Shown in pieces: positions 14,314-15,334 of a DNA stretch of 15,334 nt (position 1 is its first letter; each line of letters opens with the position of its first letter). Below the pieces are notes generated by a model. That model saw only the letters and a program-made list of their open reading frames with translations. It had not been told where the DNA came from and did not search any database. The position numbers and the translations under genes were made by a program. The stretch lies in the NCBI GenBank assembly GCA_011052285.1, contig DRJH01000051.1, positions 1 to 15,334 of the forward strand, written 5' to 3'. Origin of the DNA: Gammaproteobacteria bacterium (GTDB taxonomy: Bacteria; Pseudomonadota; Gammaproteobacteria; Arenicellales; DRJH01).

Positions 14314-15334
14314 TGGCGCTGCTGATGATCATGGCCGGCGGCACCGGGGGACATATTTATCCTGCGTTGGCCGTTGCGGAAACACTGCGTCGGCAGGGTG
14401 TAGAGATCGTTTGGGTGGGAACACCCGGCGGTATGGAATCGAGGATCGTGCCGGGTTACGGTTTTGACATGGCCGAAGTTGACGTACGTGGCCTGCGCGG
14501 CAAGGGTTGGCGTCGCTGGTTAACTATGCCGCTGGAGCTGCTTCGTGCCGTAGCACAAATGCGGGGCCTCATTCGTCAATGGCAGCCGCAGGCATTACTC
14601 GGCATGGGTGGTTTTGTCAGTGGGCCCGGAGGGCTGGCGGCAAAACTGGCTGCCGTGCCGCTGTTGATTCATGAAGCAAACGCGATTCCCGGGTTGACCA
14701 ATCGTTGCCTGGCCTATATCGCCACGGTGGTAATGTCCGGTTTTGAAGGGGTTTTCAGTAACGGACGTGATTGTCGTTTTGTTGGCAATCCGGTAAGCGC
14801 CGCATTCGGTGAAATACCCGCACCGGGGCAACGTTTGCAGCGGTTTGATAAGCCCCTGCGGCTGCTGATTACCGGTGGCAGTCAGGGGGCCGGTATCTTC
14901 AATGACGTGATACCGAAAGTATTGGGTGGAATCAGCACAAACTGCAGCTTCGAGGTCCGTCATCAATGCGGTCGGGGTCGGCAGGAGGCGCTTGAGCGTG
15001 CTTATCAAAAAATGCAGGTCGCCACCACCACTGTGCTGGAATTTATTGATGACATGCCAGCCGCCTATGCCTGGAGTGATCTGGTGATTTCGCGTGCCGG
15101 GGCCATGACGGTGGCCGAGCTCGCGGCTGCCGGGGCGGCAGCAATCCTGTGTCCATACCCCCTGGCGGTGGGTGACCATCAGACGGCCAATGCCCGCTAC
15201 CTGGTTGACCGCAAGGCCGCTGTGCTGGTTTCTCAAGCGGACTTTACGGTCGAGCGCCTGGCCCGGCTGTTGCGTAATTTTTCCGTTGATCGGGCGTCTT
15301 TGCTGACCTTGGCCACAGCAGCCAGTCAATGTGC
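14313..15334 (+). CDS. murG: lipid II synthase MurG, 3' end beyond window
   Basis: MurG transfers GlcNAc from UDP-GlcNAc to lipid I, making lipid II on the inner face of the membrane. The visible 340 residues are nearly the whole protein (about 355 in E. coli), but the stop lies past the window. It shows MIMAGGTGGHIYPALAVAE (5-23), MGGFVSGPGG (98-107), HEANAIPGLTNR (120-131), FVGNP (156-160), ITGGSQGA (186-193), and RAGAMTVAELAAAG (261-274) with E269, followed by DHQTANA (288-294), the UDP-GlcNAc site. The usual HEQN motif is HEAN here. ATG at 14313 overlaps the ftsW TGA by one base, with GGAAG 11 nt upstream. Gene order after ftsW is the canonical one. Confidence 0.97.
   Translation, partial: MALLMIMAGGTGGHIYPALAVAETLRRQGVEIVWVGTPGGMESRIVPGYGFDMAEVDVRGLRGKGWRRWLTMPLELLRAVAQMRGLIRQWQPQALLGMGGFVSGPGGLAAKLAAVPLLIHEANAIPGLTNRCLAYIATVVMSGFEGVFSNGRDCRFVGNPVSAAFGEIPAPGQRLQRFDKPLRLLITGGSQGAGIFNDVIPKVLGGISTNCSFEVRHQCGRGRQEALERAYQKMQVATTTVLEFIDDMPAAYAWSDLVISRAGAMTVAELAAAGAAAILCPYPLAVGDHQTANARYLVDRKAAVLVSQADFTVERLARLLRNFSVDRASLLTLATAASQC

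Noticed and set aside
14595..15329. 244-residue minus-strand open frame opposite murG
   Set aside because: The + strand encodes a continuous MurG with its motifs in order; the opposite frame has no recognisable domain.
1..15334. Defence, mobile or other novel system
   Set aside because: All coding space is taken by recognised housekeeping families; no transposase, integrase, toxin pair, repeat array or composition break was found.

Overview
The window is ordinary chromosomal housekeeping DNA from a gammaproteobacterium that does not look enterobacterial. The evidence is a type A RNase P RNA directly upstream of a canonical mra/dcw (division and cell wall) cluster, gammaproteobacterial TrmL and YcgL homologues, an SerB with two predicted ACT domains, and HemJ as protoporphyrinogen oxidase. 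From memory, rnpB next to mraZ is also the pseudomonad arrangement. No mobile element, prophage, CRISPR array, tRNA or rRNA was seen, and every recognised gene reads through without a frameshift.

Layout. Positions 1-338 hold the 3' end of cca on the + strand. It converges on a five-gene, tightly packed minus-strand group read from right to left: a DUF4126 membrane protein (3613-2933), hemJ (2929-2516), trmL (2514-2017), ycgL (2006-1719) and serB (1682-456). The 160-170 bp between the DUF4126 gene and rnpB is a divergent promoter region. rnpB (about 3782-4150, + strand) is followed by about 190 bp with no gene and only a weak hairpin. Then comes a strong sigma70-type promoter (TTGACA, 18 bp, TATAGT) and an operator of three TGGGN boxes at 10-bp spacing, which is the known MraZ binding pattern.

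From 4426 to the right edge the + strand carries mraZ-rsmH-ftsL-ftsI-murE-murF-mraY-murD-ftsW-murG. MurG is cut off by the window end. Most junctions overlap by 1-8 nt, so translation is probably coupled. The genes make the UDP-MurNAc-pentapeptide (MurD, MurE, MurF), transfer it to the lipid carrier (MraY), complete lipid II (MurG) and polymerise and crosslink it at the septum (FtsW, FtsI, with FtsL as activator). MraZ is the operon's own regulator and RsmH methylates 16S rRNA.

No undescribed system was found. Points for a second look are small: a 36-bp tandem duplication encoding a repeated tail on FtsI, a DNVR in place of DNPR in MurE, divergent signature loops in FtsW and MurG, a TTG start for ftsW, an ambiguous murD start, and a hairpin over the ribosome binding site of the DUF4126 gene. 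Start codons were chosen by homology recalled from memory and by ribosome binding sites; no database search was run.
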